Shown here piece by piece: positions 47,127 through 61,000 of a stretch of DNA of 64,000 bases. The notes below the pieces were generated by a model. That model searched no databases. It saw only the letters and a program-made list of their open reading frames with translations, and had not been told where the DNA came from. Position 1 is the first letter of the stretch; every line of letters starts with the position of its first letter. Origin of the DNA: Montifringilla adamsi (lineage: Eukaryota; Chordata; Aves; Passeriformes; Passeridae); contig JAGGNK010012559.1 of assembly GCA_017590115.1 (NCBI GenBank), forward strand, positions 3,331,236 through 3,395,235. Direction: 5' to 3'. A program made the translations under genes and the position numbers.

Positions 47127-47245
47127 GTTCAGCCCCTATGAGTGGTACGATGCCCACCCCTGCAACCCGGGCTCGGACATCGTGGAGAACAACTTCACCC
47201 TGCTGAACAGCTTCTGGTTCGGGATGGGGGCGCTGATGCAGCAAG
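47127..47245 (+). CDS. GRIK3: GRIK3 exon 12 (pore loop)
   Basis: 119 bp. Acceptor GTGCTGCAG ending 47126, donor CAAG|GTAAGG at 47245/47246. It completes R585, encodes residues 586-624 ([17 protein letters not shown] to GALMQQ) and gives the first base of G625. The re-entrant pore helix [13 protein letters not shown] is complete. The Q/R-site glutamine Q623 is codon CAG at 47239-47241, so the genome encodes the unedited, calcium-permeable, polyamine-sensitive form. N607 is a sequon (NFT). Confidence 0.97.
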
Positions 47246-49371
<2,126 letters not shown>

Positions 49372-52300
49372 TGAGATTGTCACTCACCTGAGTCCCACCA
49401 AGGCTAAATCCCCCTCCCTGTTGTTAACTGAAGACACAGGTACAAAATTAAAATGATTTTACACTTTTGCAGGCTCTACCCAATATTGGCTCAGACACCC
49501 TAAAACGTAGCAGGTGCCAAAGTGAAGCTTGTATTAAAGCCCTGCAGAAAAATTTTACATTCCTTAAAGCACCTTCCCAATTTCCATATCTGAGCCATCC
49601 AGTTTCTTCCTTGCCTCTGGCAGCTCAGCCCCATGGAGCCCCAGGCTGACCCAGCCAGCCTTCAGGGACAGACGAGAGCCCAAATGAAGCCCACAGCTGG
49701 ACAGATGTTGCCAAGTGCCCTCCCTGATTGTATTTTTTGCAGCTGAAATATCTTTCTTGTCCTTCAGGTATTCATATCAATGTAATCCAGTTTTATTAAC
49801 CTCTGCGATCCAGGGCAAGGTAACAGTACCAGTGCATCACAATCCAATTGCATTAATTTTGTCTATTTAAAGCATAATTAAATTCAGAAGTCAGTCAGAT
49901 TCCACCATAGCCTCAAAAATAGAAAGAAACTGAGAGATGTAAAATGACCTTTAAAACCACTGCTGGCCTGTAAAAACCCAGTTTGAAAAGAGAGAGAGAA
50001 TAAAGGGATAGAAATGAAGGGTGATTAAGGAATTATCACCCTGGCAAGGAAAGAGGCCCAAAGGAAGATCCCAGGCTTTGGCTCAGGAATGGGAGCTGGC
50101 TCCCCAACACCTCTGGCTCCTTCCCCCTCCACCACCCTAATGCAGAAGGAAATACATGTGACCAGCACAGTTCAGGCTTTACCAAGCACTTTGTGCCTGG
50201 TGCTGCAAGATTTGAGCAGGCACAGGGTGATGGCAGCTTGATGAGGCCTCAGCAGTTTAATTGGCAAGACTCATTAAAGGAAGGCAATATGCTGGATTTT
50301 AATAACAGAGGGAGCATTGTTCCCATGCAACTTCTCTTGGCTCTGATGTGGCTGAGAAGCCACTGTCCTCCCTGGATCTGTGTCCTGACTCTGACAGGCA
50401 GCAGCAGAGGTTGATAAAGAACCACAGAGGGGGTGGTTTGATCTTTAGTGACTCTGGGAATGCCCAGTTTGCCTCCTGCCATGGAGCTGCCCCGTGCAGT
50501 TCTGTCCATGGCACAGGCAGACGTGTGGTGGTGTTTTCCAAAGCCATAAAACTCTGGAACAGCCAGCAGGGAAAGGCAGGCTGTAACTGTGTGCTTTAAC
50601 TGCCTTTTCCAGTACGAGTTTTATATGGGAATAAAAGGAAACTGTCTCTTTTAACAATCATCAGGACACAGTATATTTATTGCTTCATATCATTATCCAT
50701 CAGAACCGTACTTCAGGCTTCTAACGGCCTTGGCATGGTTTATTGATGCAGAGTATTTTCCTTTTCCTTTTTATTATCACTGCTGTATGGAGATGAATTC
50801 TCAGGAATGTCCCTTCTGACAAGCATTTCCATTACTGGAGCAGTGGGAGCTCCCACGTGGGAAGCTCTGCTCACTTGTCCTTCCTGCACAGAGGGACTTG
50901 GGAGAGGCAGGATTTGTCCCAGCTCCAACAAGGTCTTTGTTCTCAGCTGTGTAATTCCTGTGGTGGGTCTGGTTCAGCTGCTCTGTCAGTGCCACCTCCA
51001 TGGGGACACCTGTCTCAGCACAGAGCTCCTGAGGATCCACCCTCCCTCGGATGGAAGAACAGCACCTGGCTTCCCTGCCTTGCTCTGCCCTGCTCCAGGG
51101 GGCTCCAGCAGAGACAGCCCCCACCAGCCAAGGCTCCTGCAGCAGATCCAGAGCCTGAGCACCCAGCAGCTCTGAACACACTGTCCCTGCTGGGACAAGA
51201 GGCAGCACACCATGAGATCTCACCTGCCCCATGGATTATCTATATATTTACTGTATTTAGCTGTACTTGGCCCAAATTGGTGCCTGGCTCTTTGTGTGGC
51301 TGTTCCCCGCAGTCATTCCCCTCACAGCAGGGTCTCAGTCCTTCCTTTCCCCCTGTTAAATCAGCTGTAAGCTGCACACACCGACCCTGAGCACCCCCAG
51401 GCCCTGCAGCCCCTCTGTCAAGGCCCACCCTGCCCATGCTGGATCCCCCAGGATCCAGGAGCAGAGCAGCACCCAGATCCTGGGGAGGAAGGACAACGGG
51501 AGGAAGAGGAAGGTGGACACCTGGCATGCTGCTCCATGAGATGGATCCCAAAGCACTCAGCTGTGCTCAGCCTGAGAGCTTGTGCAGAGCTCCCCAGGGA
51601 CTCTGCAGAAGGCCCCAATGGAACCAAGACCCCTCTGGGACAGCCCCACAGTGAGGGATGCTGCTCCCATAAAATTTGGCCCCATGCAGCCGAGCAAACC
51701 AAGAGAGGGAAGAAGAGAGAGCTTCACCAACCATACTGGCACGTTCTGACTTCATAAAAAGAACTTTTGAGAAGCTGTTTACTCCCTGGCAATGCAGATT
51801 GAGTTACAGGAATAAACACTGATCAATTAATTTAGGAACAGCATCTAGAGTTGATTATAAGTCATAAATCCTTCCCATCCTGCAGAGAATGCTGCCTCTC
51901 TGAATGGAAGGCCAGGTCTCAAGTGCAGTTTGGAGGCTGGGTGTGAGTGTGTGTATGTGTGTACACAGATACTCATACAGAAATGTTAAATCCTCAAGAC
52001 TAAGTATCTTCAGTTGGTGGAAATCAATTTATTTTTTCATACAGGCTGGAATTGAAAATCTTAAGCCTGAAAGTTCCTTTCTTGCCAATTTGGCTGATAA
52101 AAAAGCGTATATGTCTTGGCAAGATGCCTCGCAGGGGCTCCTCTAAACGATTCCATTAATTGATTTGGGTGACTGGCCCTGCAGAACTGCTTATTAAAGG
52201 TGGCTTCTGAGCTGTGGCTCTGAAGAATGAACTCGGAGGCGTTCTCGGCGTCGCTGCCTTCGGAGGGGCTGGCACTCTGCTTTCACACACACATCTCATT

Positions 52301-53839
52301 TAGCACTAACACGGGCTGATTAAGATGCAGAGCACAGCAGACCAGATTCTGGTGTTATTTATCCTGAATAAATCAAGGAGAAGCTGCACTCGTGTGAGCA
52401 GGAGTGAGACTCGACCCCGCCGTGTGAGCCACGGCTGCAGCAGCAGCCCATGATAATTAGCAATATCTCCATCATTCCCAACATCTCGGGGCTCCTGACA
52501 CAGGAACTTCTCTGCCAGGAAGGAGCCAGTGTCAGACCATTTATCTTGATGCTTCAGAGCACCCAAGCAGCTCCTCCTCATCTACCTTTGGCAGCAAAGT
52601 TGTCACTGAGGGGGACCTGGGGATCCTCCAGAGGATGTGGGGGCACAGGAGGGTCCCTTCACCCACAACCAACTGAGATATGCTTCTTTTAAGAAGCCCA
52701 TAAAAGTAAATGGTGTATCTCTTGAGAAGAAATGAGCAGCCAGCCACAGCACAGCAAATACTGGATCAGACCAGTAACTAACCCTAATTTTTAAAATTAA
52801 ACTATGGTAAAATAAGGGGTGCAGCAAAATAAAACGTACACGCAAATAAAGAACACAGGAAAAACCATCAGCAAAATATAAGGCATTCGTTATTACTAAA
52901 TTACTACTAAGATGATTTTGCTTATTTCTGTGGTGCAGTCCTGGCTGACAAAATCCAAATTCCCATTAATAAGCAACACCTTTGCAGTGTGGCCACAGTA
53001 TTTGAGAGGAGGAAGGGGAGAAATGAACTTTTCCTTCAACTACAAAACATATTCAGTGGCTTAATTGTGTGTGAGCTGGAGCAGGGACACTCCTGCCCTC
53101 GCTGCTCCTGTGATTTGGGATTGATGACCAACATCGCTGCCACAGCTGCTTCTGGGTTTGTAGCAAACCATCAACCTGTGAGAGTTGTGCTGGGAATTAC
53201 AGCTGGGGAATTTTCCCTTGGAAAAGCAGTTTTCTCATCAGGTTTTAGAGCCTGAGACTGCCCTGACCAGGGCTGGGTGTGAGCTGCCTGGCAGCACCAA
53301 TGTCCTGCCCTCCCTCCTGGAGGGACCCCCAGCTCCTCTGCCCTGCTGGGTCTCAGCCCTGAGCCCAGATCTCTGTCCCAGCTCTCATCAGGCACCAGTG
53401 AGCAGGGACAGCAGCTCCATCCTTCCTTCCAGCCCTTCCCAGGTGTGCCCCAGCTGCAGGAGTGCTCCACCCCTGGCAGGGCCAAGCTGGGCTCAAAGCA
53501 GCACAGCCAGAACTGACAAATCTGGGCTCTTCCTGGCACCCCAAACACAATTAAGTCCTTTCAAGCTGGAGCACTGATTTAAGAGAAGAAGAGAAAAGTG
53601 GTTTTTCTCTTCCAGGGAGCCCTGTCTCATGTAATTTCAGTTGCCTGAAGAGCTCCAGTGCCTCATGCAAGTCCCATTTGCTTCACTAAATGCAGCCTAT
53701 TGATTTTTTGCCAGTTTATTTTGCTCTGTGCTCTAAACTGGGAGAACACTGATGTTAAAAGCTCTGTGTCAACACTCAAGGAGCATTAAATGCAGAAAGA
53801 GAAGAAGAGAGAGGGAGAGCCAAGGAACCCAGAGGCCTC

Positions 53840-54120
53840 TGATGTGAACTATATAAATGTTAAACAAGTCCTTATCAGCCAGCCGAGCACACGATTCATT
53901 TCAATTACCCATTGTAATGTACAGATATTTAATAATCCTTTTGGAGGCTACATTTCTTGCTGCTCTTTGAGGTTTGATAGATGCCACAAATCTACCTTAC
54001 AGGCACTGGTCCAGATTTTCAAGCGAGGGAGATTATCCTGCCTCTTGAATGAAGTTTGCTCCAGCACATCCACTGCTGAGCATTCATCAAGTGGATTATA
54101 ACGAGCACGAGATTTAATGG
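53840..54120. promoter_or_regulatory. Candidate conserved intronic element
   Basis: A non-repetitive AT-rich block with CTATATAAATGTTAAAC near 53849, TTCAATTACCCATTGTAATG near 53901 (paired homeodomain-like ATTA/TAAT sites) and AGATATTTAATAATCC near 53923. It stands out from the GC-rich flanks. Inference from composition and motifs only. Confidence 0.35.
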
Positions 54121-54894
54121 AGAAGAAATGAATCCCTGGGTATTTCAGTCAGGAGAAGGGGCCCACAGGGTTAAAGGCAGAGGTGCAGCCTTTGTTTGAA
54201 CAGCACTGCACTACCCAGCTTTGGGGTGATGAGCTTTTGTTTAACTTTTGCTAAACATGCTGGAATAAAGGAGGTGGATGGGCAAAGCATTTGGAAAACG
54301 AAGCATTACAAGGGACTTTCAGCTACCTCACCATTATTTATTAGGGTTTTATCAGAAGAACCTACGCTGGCACATTTTGGGTGACACTGAAAGAATGATG
54401 GGGAGCTGTGGCAGCAGCAGTTGGGCTGGGCTTGGGCTCCATCTCCTGCTTTCTCATGGAAGGACAGAGACCTGTGGAGAGATAAAGGACGGCTGAAATC
54501 ACAGCTCTGCAGCAGCAACTCCTCGTGCAGCAGCTGCTGAGAGGCCACCCTGGTTCCAGACACAGCACAGGGACTTATCTGCCCTCTGACTTATCAGCCA
54601 GCTCCAGGCTCACAGAGGAGCAGAAGAGGCTTGCCTGCCTAAGCTGCCTCTTATGAAATAAGAAGGCAAAAACAGATCTAGGAAAAACAAGAAATGGGGC
54701 AGGAAAGAAGAATGTTGCAATAAAGGAGCTGGCAGCAGTGGGAACACAAACCTGAATATCCAAGTGTTGTCCCAGGGCTGGTCTGAGGGAGAAGCACTGA
54801 CCCACGGGAGCACTGGGACCAGCAAAGGGGCAAGAGGACACTGCTCTGCCAGTCTGGGGAATCTTCCTAAACTAAAGCCAGTTCTGAGCAGCAG

Positions 54895-54999
54895 TCTGGT
54901 CTAGTGGAAGGTGGCCCTGCCCATGGCAGGAGGGGGAACAGGATGAGTTTTAAGGACTTTCCCAGCCCAAACCATTCTGGGATTCTGAGATTCTGTGAC
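54895..54999 (+). mobile_element. CR1 LINE 3' end fragment
   Basis: About 105 bp matching the 3' end of avian CR1 elements: TCTAGTGGAAGGTGGCCCTG, CCATGGCAGG, then TTTTAAGGAC, CCCAGCCCAAACCATTCTGG and terminal ATTCTG repeats (GATTCTGAGATTCTGTGA). CR1 elements are usually 5'-truncated, as here. Orientation is the same as GRIK3. No ORF remains. Confidence 0.92.
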
Positions 55000-55751
55000 T
55001 TTTGTGATGACTGACAGAGACAGCTCAGAAGGTGCTCGTAGATAAATGGTACTTTTCAAATGTTATGGCAAGAGGTAAAATAACCATATTTCTTCTCACT
55101 CAACACATTTTCTAGGAGAAAAAAAACCACATTCACATGAATAGCAAGCTAGAAAACATATTCCTTCCTTTGCAACAGAATGTCTGCTGATAGTGAAAGA
55201 ATATCCATGTTTATTTTTAGCCGTAAGACAATCTTCTTGAATATCTCTGTGCTTCTGTTTACGTGGGTACGTTAAATCTGTTTGGCAGTTGCACATATCT
55301 CAGAGGAGACTCGTTTCCTTGCCATGCTTGAGGAAAGACAAAAATATCAGAGTGTGTGTAGAGAAAACCACATCCTCCAAAACTCTCTGTTCTCTCTGCA
55401 TGCAGAAGCACTACAGGGTAAACAAATCCTGGTTAGGAAGTGAACACATTTAAGCAGATTTTACAAAGGCCTGGGAGTCGAGGGGGCCTGCAGGGCTTTG
55501 GGCAGGTTCTGTTCCACCTCAGGACCTGGAGCACAAGCACAGCAAGGTTTGCTGCAACCTCTGTCTCTTTTTAAGGCAACATAAACCCAAACAATGCTGG
55601 GCAGTGAGGGCATTAAAGACAAAGTCAAATTCATGGTTGCTCCACTGTGGATCTGTTCTCAACTATTATTATTTACTGAAAAGATACCAGCTTTCGCCAA
55701 ATGGAGAATTCATTCTTATTTTGGGGCTGGGGCGGGGTATTGTTTTTCCAG

Positions 55752-55974
55752 AAATCCAAAATCTCCACATTTGAAAAAATGTGGGCGTTCATGAGCAGCA
55801 AACCCACAGCCCTGGTGAAGAACAACGAGGAGGGGATCCAGCGAACGCTGACGGCCGACTATGCGCTGCTGATGGAGTCCACCACCATCGAGTACATCAC
55901 CCAGAGGAACTGCAACCTCACCCAGATCGGGGGGCTCATCGACACCAAAGGCTACGGCATCGGGACACCCATGG
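55752..55974 (+). CDS. GRIK3: GRIK3 exon 14 (ligand-binding lobe S2)
   Basis: 223 bp. Acceptor TTTTTCCAG ending 55751, donor G|GTAAGT at 55974/55975 (perfect consensus). It encodes residues 698-771 ([19 protein letters not shown] to GYGIGTPM) plus the first base of G772. E739 in LLMESTTIE is the agonist-amino-group ligand. C751 (RNCNLTQ, also the N752 sequon) should pair with C805. [14 protein letters not shown] is the GluK3 form of this loop. D761 (mature D730) is a reported zinc-site contributor. Confidence 0.97.
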
Positions 55975-56189
55975 GTAAGTGACAGCTCTGCAGGTACCCC
56001 GAGGAGGGCTGGTCACCACAAACACGACACAGGTGATTAATAATCCACTCCCAGCAGCAAATTTCCAAATAGCACAGTCTGCCCATTGAAGAGAGGTCTG
56101 AACTGCGCTGCTTAACACAGACACCTTCCCTGCTTGGTGGGATTTTTGTCCCACCTTCCCTCTGTGTATAACGGTGTCCCCACCCCCAG
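55975..56189 (+). other. GRIK3: GRIK3 intron 14
   Basis: Only 215 bp, the shortest intron in the window. Nothing but splice signals was recognised. Confidence 0.95.
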
Positions 56190-56440
56190 GGTCACCGTAC
56201 AGGGACAAGATCACCATCGCCATCCTGCAGCTCCAGGAGGAGGACAAGCTCCACGTCATGAAGGAGAAGTGGTGGCGGGGGAATGGCTGCCCTGAGGATG
56301 AGAACAAGGAGGCCAGTGCTCTGGGCATCCAGAACATCGGAGGGATCTTCATTGTCCTGGCAGCAGGCCTGGTGCTCTCTGTCTTCGTGGCCATGGTGGA
56401 GTTCATCTACAAGCTGCGCAAAACGGCCGAGCGTGAGCAG
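56190..56440 (+). CDS. GRIK3: GRIK3 exon 15 (S2 end and transmembrane segment M4)
   Basis: 251 bp. Acceptor CACCCCCAG ending 56189, donor CAG|GTACCG at 56440/56441. It completes G772 and encodes residues 773-855 ([19 protein letters not shown] to RKTAEREQ). D790 and H793 in EEDKLHVM correspond to mature D759 and H762, which form the zinc-potentiation site peculiar to GluK3. C805 closes the S2 disulfide. M4 is about 822-845 ([20 protein letters not shown]). [10 protein letters not shown] differs slightly from the human VAVGEFVYKL. Confidence 0.97.
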
Positions 56441-57810
56441 GTACCGACTGATTCCCCCGATTCTCTGCCTCCCCTTAGCCCAGCCCAGAGGGCTTTGCAC
56501 GCTGACCCAGGGACAGGCAGGGAGGGGGCAGAGGGATCCAGCCTGGCACCCTAAAATGCCATCCCCAGAGGCTCACTGGGCTGTCCCTCTGACGGCCTCC
56601 ACTCGGGGGAAAGTCACGTCTGCTCTGATCAGGGTCATCTGCTGCTGCAGCAGCCAGACCAGGACACATTGCTTAGGGTGGTTTAGAGCAAGCTGACAAA
56701 TCATTAAAATATAGACAGAAGTCCCTAGGAGGGGCCTTTCTCAGCTGTTACATCCTCTTGCAATCACCTTGCACGTTCCAGGTGTGACTATCCATGCCTT
56801 CTCCCCCGTCCCATTCAAAGAGGAACAAGTCAGGGCTCACCGGGAAGCCTCACGCTGTCTCACAACTCAGCCACACTCACAGACACAGCCCATCACTGCT
56901 GATCAGTGCTCAGGAAACAACAGAACTGCTCTTATGTCCTTCCCCTGCCCTGGGTGTCCCGGGGCAGTAAGTGGAACGTGCGCTTGTGTGCATGACCCGA
57001 AATCAAAGCGAGCTGCCCTCACGGTGGGCTGGACAGAGAAAGGAAAGCTGCCCAGTGGCAGGAGGGTCAGAGCCTCTGAGCCCCCTGCAGGGATCACACA
57101 GCACCAGACAGCCACCTCCAGCTCTGCCTTTGTGCAGGATTGAGCATGTCACAGGCACAGTCCTTGCCAAGGGAGAGGGCTCAGCCAGGTACCCAAAAAA
57201 ACCCCCCGGAGCACAGCCAATGCCTGAACAGCCCCAAACCTCATCCTCACCCTCTGCTGAGCCCTTCCAGCCCTGCTGCTCCCCCGGGGGAGCAGGACAC
57301 TGCAGCAGTAATGGGGTGTTTTGTGCCTGATGCCTTGGAGTGGCTCCCTAGAACACAGGCTAGGCAAGATCAGGAGAATAAAGTGGGTATTTATTGAAGG
57401 CCTTCAGTAGGTACACCTTGGGCAGTCAAAAGCCTCTGAGGGGCCACACCAAATATGGACCATGGTCACAAGTTTTTCAGACAGATAAAAATTTGGTCCA
57501 TTTACATATCAGGGGTTAATCCCTGGTAATTAAGGGATTCAGGTAATTAAGTCATTTACTCCAAGTTTGCTCCCCCCAACTCACTTTTGTTTATATTTTT
57601 CGGGGCCTGAGGCAGTGAGGTGCCCTTGATTCCCAGGCCTAGAGAGGAACTGAATAAAATAAAACTGAAGAGTTTTACCTGAATAAAATGGGAGAACAGT
57701 GGCTGAGAGGCTACGGAGCTTTACAGCTGCACACTAACAAATGGCAGGATTACAAATATCTGAAAAATATAAGAGCTAACATGCTAAGGCCTCATCCCCG
57801 CTGTCCCCAG
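56441..57810 (+). other. GRIK3: GRIK3 intron 15
   Basis: 1370 bp. A truncated minus-strand family 2 LTR fills 57328-57650, ending 160 bp before exon 16. A 40-nt insertion at this junction creates an alternative C-terminus (GluK3b) in rat; I could not identify an equivalent exon here. Confidence 0.88.
57328..57650 (-). mobile_element. LTR fragment, ERV family 2 (minus orientation, truncated)
   Basis: On the + strand it starts TGATGCCTTGGAGTGG, the complement of the family 2 3' end, and continues with GAATAAAGTGGGTATTTATT, TTGAAGGCCTTC, a CTCCCCCCAACTCACTTTTG stretch and GGCCTGAGGCAGTGAGG. Similarity is lost after CCCAGGCCTAGAGAGGAA, so the LTR lacks roughly its first 110-130 bp. It lies antisense to GRIK3. 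Confidence 0.85.
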
Positions 57811-58005
57811 CGCTCCTTCTGCAGCGCCATGGCCGACGAGATCCGGCTGTCGCTCACCTGCCAGCGCCGGGTCAAGCACAAGCCCCAGCCCCCCGTGATG
57901 GTGAAGACGGACGCCGTGATCAACATGCACACCTTCAACGACCGACGGCTGCCCGGCAAGGACAACATGACCTGCAACACCGGACTGGCACCTGTGTTTC
58001 CCTAG
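57811..58005 (+). CDS. GRIK3: GRIK3 exon 16 (cytoplasmic C-terminal tail)
   Basis: 195 bp of coding sequence: 64 codons (residues 856-919) and stop TAG 58003-58005. Acceptor GTCCCCAG ending 57810. The tail reads [20 protein letters not shown] through [19 protein letters not shown] and ends in LAPVFP, which is the GluK3a form. It differs from human at a few positions (such as [19 protein letters not shown]). CQRRVKHK is a basic membrane-proximal stretch found in kainate receptor tails. Confidence 0.97.
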   Translation, partial: RSFCSAMADEIRLSLTCQRRVKHKPQPPVMVKTDAVINMHTFNDRRLPGKDNMTCNTGLAPVFP

Positions 58006-61000
58006 GGAATGGCAGAGAGGGGGGTGTGGGAGGGAAGGAGTTGTGGCAGACACGGCTGGATGCGCACTTAACTGGGGAAGAATGGATTAAAAAACAAGAG
58101 GAAAAAAAAAAAAGGAAAAAAAAAAAAAAGCCTGGTTTGTTCATTTCAAGAACAAGGCCTTCGCAACCCAGCTGCATCCATCACCGCAGAGGAACCAGAA
58201 CTTGCAAGCACGGACAGTAACGTGGGTCTTGGGGCTTTTTGCGTTTGTTTTGTTACTTTTCATTCCTTTTTTTTTTTAATGCTTCGATCCTCCAGGCCTC
58301 ATGGAGTCCAACCACCACCCAGGAGTCTGATGTTTACACACTGCAAACACGCGGAGGTGAAGCAGAATTGAGCCAACCCCGAGCGGGTGAGGAGGAGCTC
58401 CGAGTGTGGCTCCATCAGCACGGCAATAAACAGGAACACTCGGTCAGGTGTGAGCACCTGATCCACACCGACACACACAGCACATTTTGGATACACTGTC
58501 CAGGAATGGGAGAGGCATCTGGGAAGCCCTAGGATGGTGGAGGCTGTGCTTGCCCCAGAGCAGCTCGCGGTGGCCCTCACCTCGCGGCTGTGCTGGCCGC
58601 AGCCACCCGGAGCGGGACAGCCACGTGGGAGCCTGGTGGCAGAAGGTGACACTCGTTCCTCAGCAGATCCAGGGCAGCTGACTGGGAAGGGGAAGGTGAG
58701 CCTGAAATGTACCCAAGCTCCGGGCCAGGGAGGGCACAGCGTGGCATGCACAGGACCTTCTGCACCTCTGAGTGACAGCACCCACACCCCCCGTGCCAAG
58801 CCAAGATCCAGCCCAGGGTGACACCGTGATCTCCAGGTCCTCAGCTCCGTCTCTGCTCTTCCTGCAAAGCTCAGTCTCTCCTGCAGAGAAGCATGGGAAG
58901 CAGCCACGTCCACAGGCTCCAGCAGCGGCAGGAGCAGAGCTGCTTCCAAGAGCCAAAAGTAGCGATTTCCATGAAATTCAGCAGTGCTGAACTGCAGCTC
59001 CACGCTGCGAGGGGACTGTGGGCCTGCTTTGGGACTGAGTGCTCTCCATGGCATCAAGGACCTGAAAGATGAATCTCAGCCAGGGCTGACCTGGGAGAAG
59101 CAGAGCCAAGGCTGGGATCTCTCCTGCTCTGACCATGAACTGCCATCCCTCCAGGCAGCCTCTCCATGGGATTTAAGCAAACACACACTAAAATGCTTTT
59201 AGGAAATCTTCCGTGAATTATCTTCTTATTTTCAGGTTGTTTAACCCAGAAGGTTGGTCCTGCAGATGAATTTAGGCAGAATTACCAAAGACCCCTCTGC
59301 TGACCTAAGGTAACACTCGAGTTACATCCCTCAGCTCCACCCCTGCCAGGCAGCCAGTGGGATTCATTCACAAAATTAAACAAATGGAAATTCCTCTGCC
59401 CTCCATAACCCAGAATGTCACACATGTGATGCAAAGGTGCTTAAAAGCTCTGGTTTAAACCATTGGTGGTGTAGAAAACAGCAACACCCTTCCCCTGCAG
59501 GGGTAAGAGGGACAGTGACCCTGCAGGACCCCACCTGTGTGGAGGGCAGGAAGGGCAGGGATGGAGCAGTGCCCGAGCCCTGCACCCAGCTCTGGGCCAA
59601 GGGTACAGCTGGTGCTGAGGCCACCACAGCCCTCCTGAGCTGCACAGCCATTCTGGAAAGTTTATCCTTGCCCAAAGGAACAAACCTGACTGTAGCTGCT
59701 TTTGGATTTTTTTCCCCACCTCTTCCTCTCCGTTGTCTCCAGCTGAGCAGAATTAGCAGATGAGCTCAAGGGGGAAGAGCTGCTCCCCCACCCCATCATG
59801 GAACACAGTTTGTCCTTATTTTGCTTTTGCCATGATGTAAAGAAACAACAGAGTGACCCCAAGCAAAACCAGGTGATTTGTCATACTTTGACTCAAGTGA
59901 AGATATGCAAAGAATTTACATTCATTTTCACCTTTTCACAAAAACCATGAAAAATTAGGGATGAAAGTTGCCAGTGCAATGGGCATCAGATTCTTACAAG
60001 TTTGCTGCACAAATACCTTGAGCAGAGGACAAACTGAAGTGTGGGGCAGCTTCCCAAAGCTAATGACATGCTTTCTGTATTCCTTTGCAAATCCTTAGGC
60101 TTGTCAGAGCAGTAGATTTTGTTTTCCTTGCAGACTTCTAAAAAAGCAGAGATGCAAACAAAGCCTGAAACTGGCTGAAATGTCCAGAGAGTAAAATACC
60201 ACAGAAATCAGCATTCGTTTTGCTTCTTGGCAGATTTTTTAAAAAATAAATAAATATTGCTAATACCACAAACCCCATTTATTTATTGACACCATCCTGA
60301 TTTGATTTTACTCACAAACGTAACAGGTGAGCATCTGGAATTGCTGGTGTACTGCCAGCCAGACCAAACCCTGCAGATGAACCTTTTCCTTCCATCCCCA
60401 CACCCCTAAATCGGCCAGGAACTGCAGCCAAATTCCTGCCTCTACATCATGGCTTGGTGTTGATCCGCTTGACATCCAACAAGGGAATGTTCTGCAGCGC
60501 CCAAAAAACGCAGAGGAGCTGCTGGGACGGTAGGCTGGTGCAGACCCTTCCCCCTGGCCCCGCTCACTGTGACCTGAGGGATGTGCACGATGTCAGCCCC
60601 AGCCTTCCCGCGGGACCGGGGGCAGCTCAGCCAGGAGAGCTCCTGGAGCCTCCCCGTGTGCTCCTGGGGGAGCCCAAAGCCATGTGTGCTCATGCCAGAG
60701 GAGGAGCTGCCAGCCCAGTGCCTCACAGCCACGTCTTGGGAGGTTTGGGAAGGGACAGACGCGATGGCAAAGCCTCAAAGCCTTTTGTGAGCACGTCCGT
60801 GACCTGGCTGGGACTGGCGACAACTCAGTCTGAAATCATCTGACTTCCAACGCTGTTCCTTTCTTCACTTGGCAGAGGGACTGGAAAACTGAGCAGGAAA
60901 TACAGAAAAAGCAGGTTTGGGTTATTAAACTGTATCTAAACTGTTGTCACCTCGGCTCACCGTCCCCTTATCACTTGCTTTTTCCCTCCAACTCTCCCGT

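Noticed and set aside
56441..57810. Alternative exon for a GluK3b-type C-terminus
   Set aside because: Rat GluK3b arises from a 40-nt insertion at the exon 15/16 junction. I found no clear 40-nt exon or alternative acceptor with a matching reading frame here.
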